Origin: Gracilaria caudata
Taxonomy: Eukaryota; Rhodophyta; Florideophyceae; Gracilariales; Gracilariaceae
Assembly (NCBI GenBank): GCA_030374735.1
Contig: JASCIV010000257.1
Coordinates: forward strand, 1 to 28,566
Reading direction: 5' to 3'
DNA: 28,566 nt
The notes under the pieces are model-generated. The model did not search any database, was not told where the DNA came from, and worked only from the letters and a program-made list of their open reading frames with translations. Below are positions 27,894-28,566 of the stretch, in pieces. Positions within the stretch are counted from its first letter, which is position 1. The number at the start of each line of letters is the position of its first letter. A program made the position numbers and the translations under genes.

Positions 27894-28566
27894 TCAAATG
27901 CTGATATACTGAACAATAGTAGCGAAAACGATCCTGGCCAGCATCTTGGTCTTCAGTCCAATAGTAGTTTGTTCTGGGTTCAGATTTTCGCGGAGCATCG
28001 CCATGTTTGCGCGAGTCGCCCTTTTGTGTCTCAGCCCTGCGAGTACTGCGAAATTGTGCCCTGTCACCTCCTGTAGAAAGTGGCTGTCAACTGGCTGTCC
28101 GGGCTTGAATTGTGTGAACTGCACAATGTCATGCTTGGCCTTCTTTGTCCCATCGTTACTTGTCAGTCTGTGGTTATCGCCATCCAAGTCTCTTCATGGC
28201 CGCGAAGTCAGCATTTCCCACACCCACGATCACAATAGCTATCGGTGTTCTAGACGCCGCAATAGTAATGGTATCCACTGTCGCATCCATCTCCGAGATC
28301 ACACCATCAGTAAAGATGAGGAGCACACAAAAGTGTTGATTGTTCTGCGCCACTGGCTGCGCCAGGCACTTCCCCATCGCATTTCTGATCAACGGCGCAA
28401 AGTTGGTTGGGTCACATTTTGCAGCCCCGTGTGATATGCGTCCAACAGACCTTTGCACTGCTACAACACGCGCACCCACTTGACCAGACAGTGCGAAGTC
28501 AAAGGAGGCGGTATTCTGGCCCGGCAGAATCGCTCCAAAGCCCAGTGCAGTAAATTTGCCGTCTGG
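27894..28566 (-). pseudogene. Copine/RGLG-type VWA domain, frameshifted, 5' part beyond the window
   Basis: The - strand from the right edge reads GKFTALGFGAILPG, a SFDFALSG segment, CDPTNFAPLI, CVLLIFTDGVISEMDAT, and IVIVGVGNADFAAMKRL: the copine-type von Willebrand A domain in order, with the GFGA, PTNFAP, TDG and GVG...DF landmarks. At 28181-28188 the frame breaks. The expected LDGD motif is present but one base out of frame, as if a single G were added after the CTT codon. The shifted frame continues as DGDNHRL, DIVQFTQF and the closing helix LARIVFATIVQYI, stopping at 27894. Copines are calcium-dependent membrane-binding proteins, and RGLG proteins are related RING E3 ligases. The N-terminal part that would tell them apart is outside the window. 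A sequencing error is the main alternative to a real pseudogene. Confidence 0.78.

Overview
The window is nuclear DNA from a eukaryote. Seven GT-AG introns of about 70-200 nt can be placed in five genes by joining exons that restore conserved proteins. The gene set is purely eukaryotic: proteasome subunit SEM1/DSS1, ribosomal eL14, COX20, PEX11, an HVA22/REEP protein, a copine domain and an actin-related protein. A plant/cyanobacterial-type cysteine synthase has an N-terminal extension with phenylalanines at residues 2 and 4, as in transit peptides of red and glaucophyte algae. My best guess is a microalga, probably a compact-genome unicellular red alga. The lineage is inferred, not proven.

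Layout. 1-2.5 kb: very GC-rich, with a HAD phosphatase (+) and a divergent actin-related protein (-, one intron holding a (GT)19 repeat). 2.7-3.2 kb: SEM1/DSS1 (+, one intron). 3.7-5.4 kb: F-box-like/LRR protein (-). 5.9-7.9 kb: a convergent pair 20 bp apart, a TLC-domain membrane protein (+) and a plastid-type cysteine synthase (-). 8.9-9.5 kb: a small protein resembling an uncharacterised bacterial family (-). 9.5-12.3 kb: gene-poor and repeat-rich, with a 123-bp inverted-repeat element and an 822-bp DNA transposon that has 13-bp terminal inverted repeats, a 7-bp target duplication and palindromic subterminal repeats. 12.3-14.9 kb: an 870-residue protein in which an adenylate-forming (AMP-binding) fold is split at its hinge by a coiled coil of about 285 residues. 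15.2-20.8 kb: dense housekeeping block with a three-exon membrane protein (-), COX20 (-, three exons), RPL14 (+, start codon alone in exon 1), an HVA22/REEP protein (-), a small unknown protein (+) and PEX11 (-). 20.8-28.6 kb: gene-poor and decayed, with hairpins, a broken propeller-like reading frame, a frameshifted secreted Cys-rich/coiled-coil gene and a frameshifted copine domain running off the right edge.

The genes do not form one pathway. Several are organelle or membrane housekeeping genes (mitochondrial COX20, peroxisomal PEX11, ER-shaping HVA22/REEP, TLC protein, plastid cysteine synthase), arranged as divergent or convergent neighbours with short spacers. The most unusual items are the split adenylation-fold/coiled-coil protein, the 822-bp transposon, the actin-related protein that lacks key ATPase residues, and the multiply broken secreted-protein gene. 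No tRNA, rRNA or CRISPR was seen.
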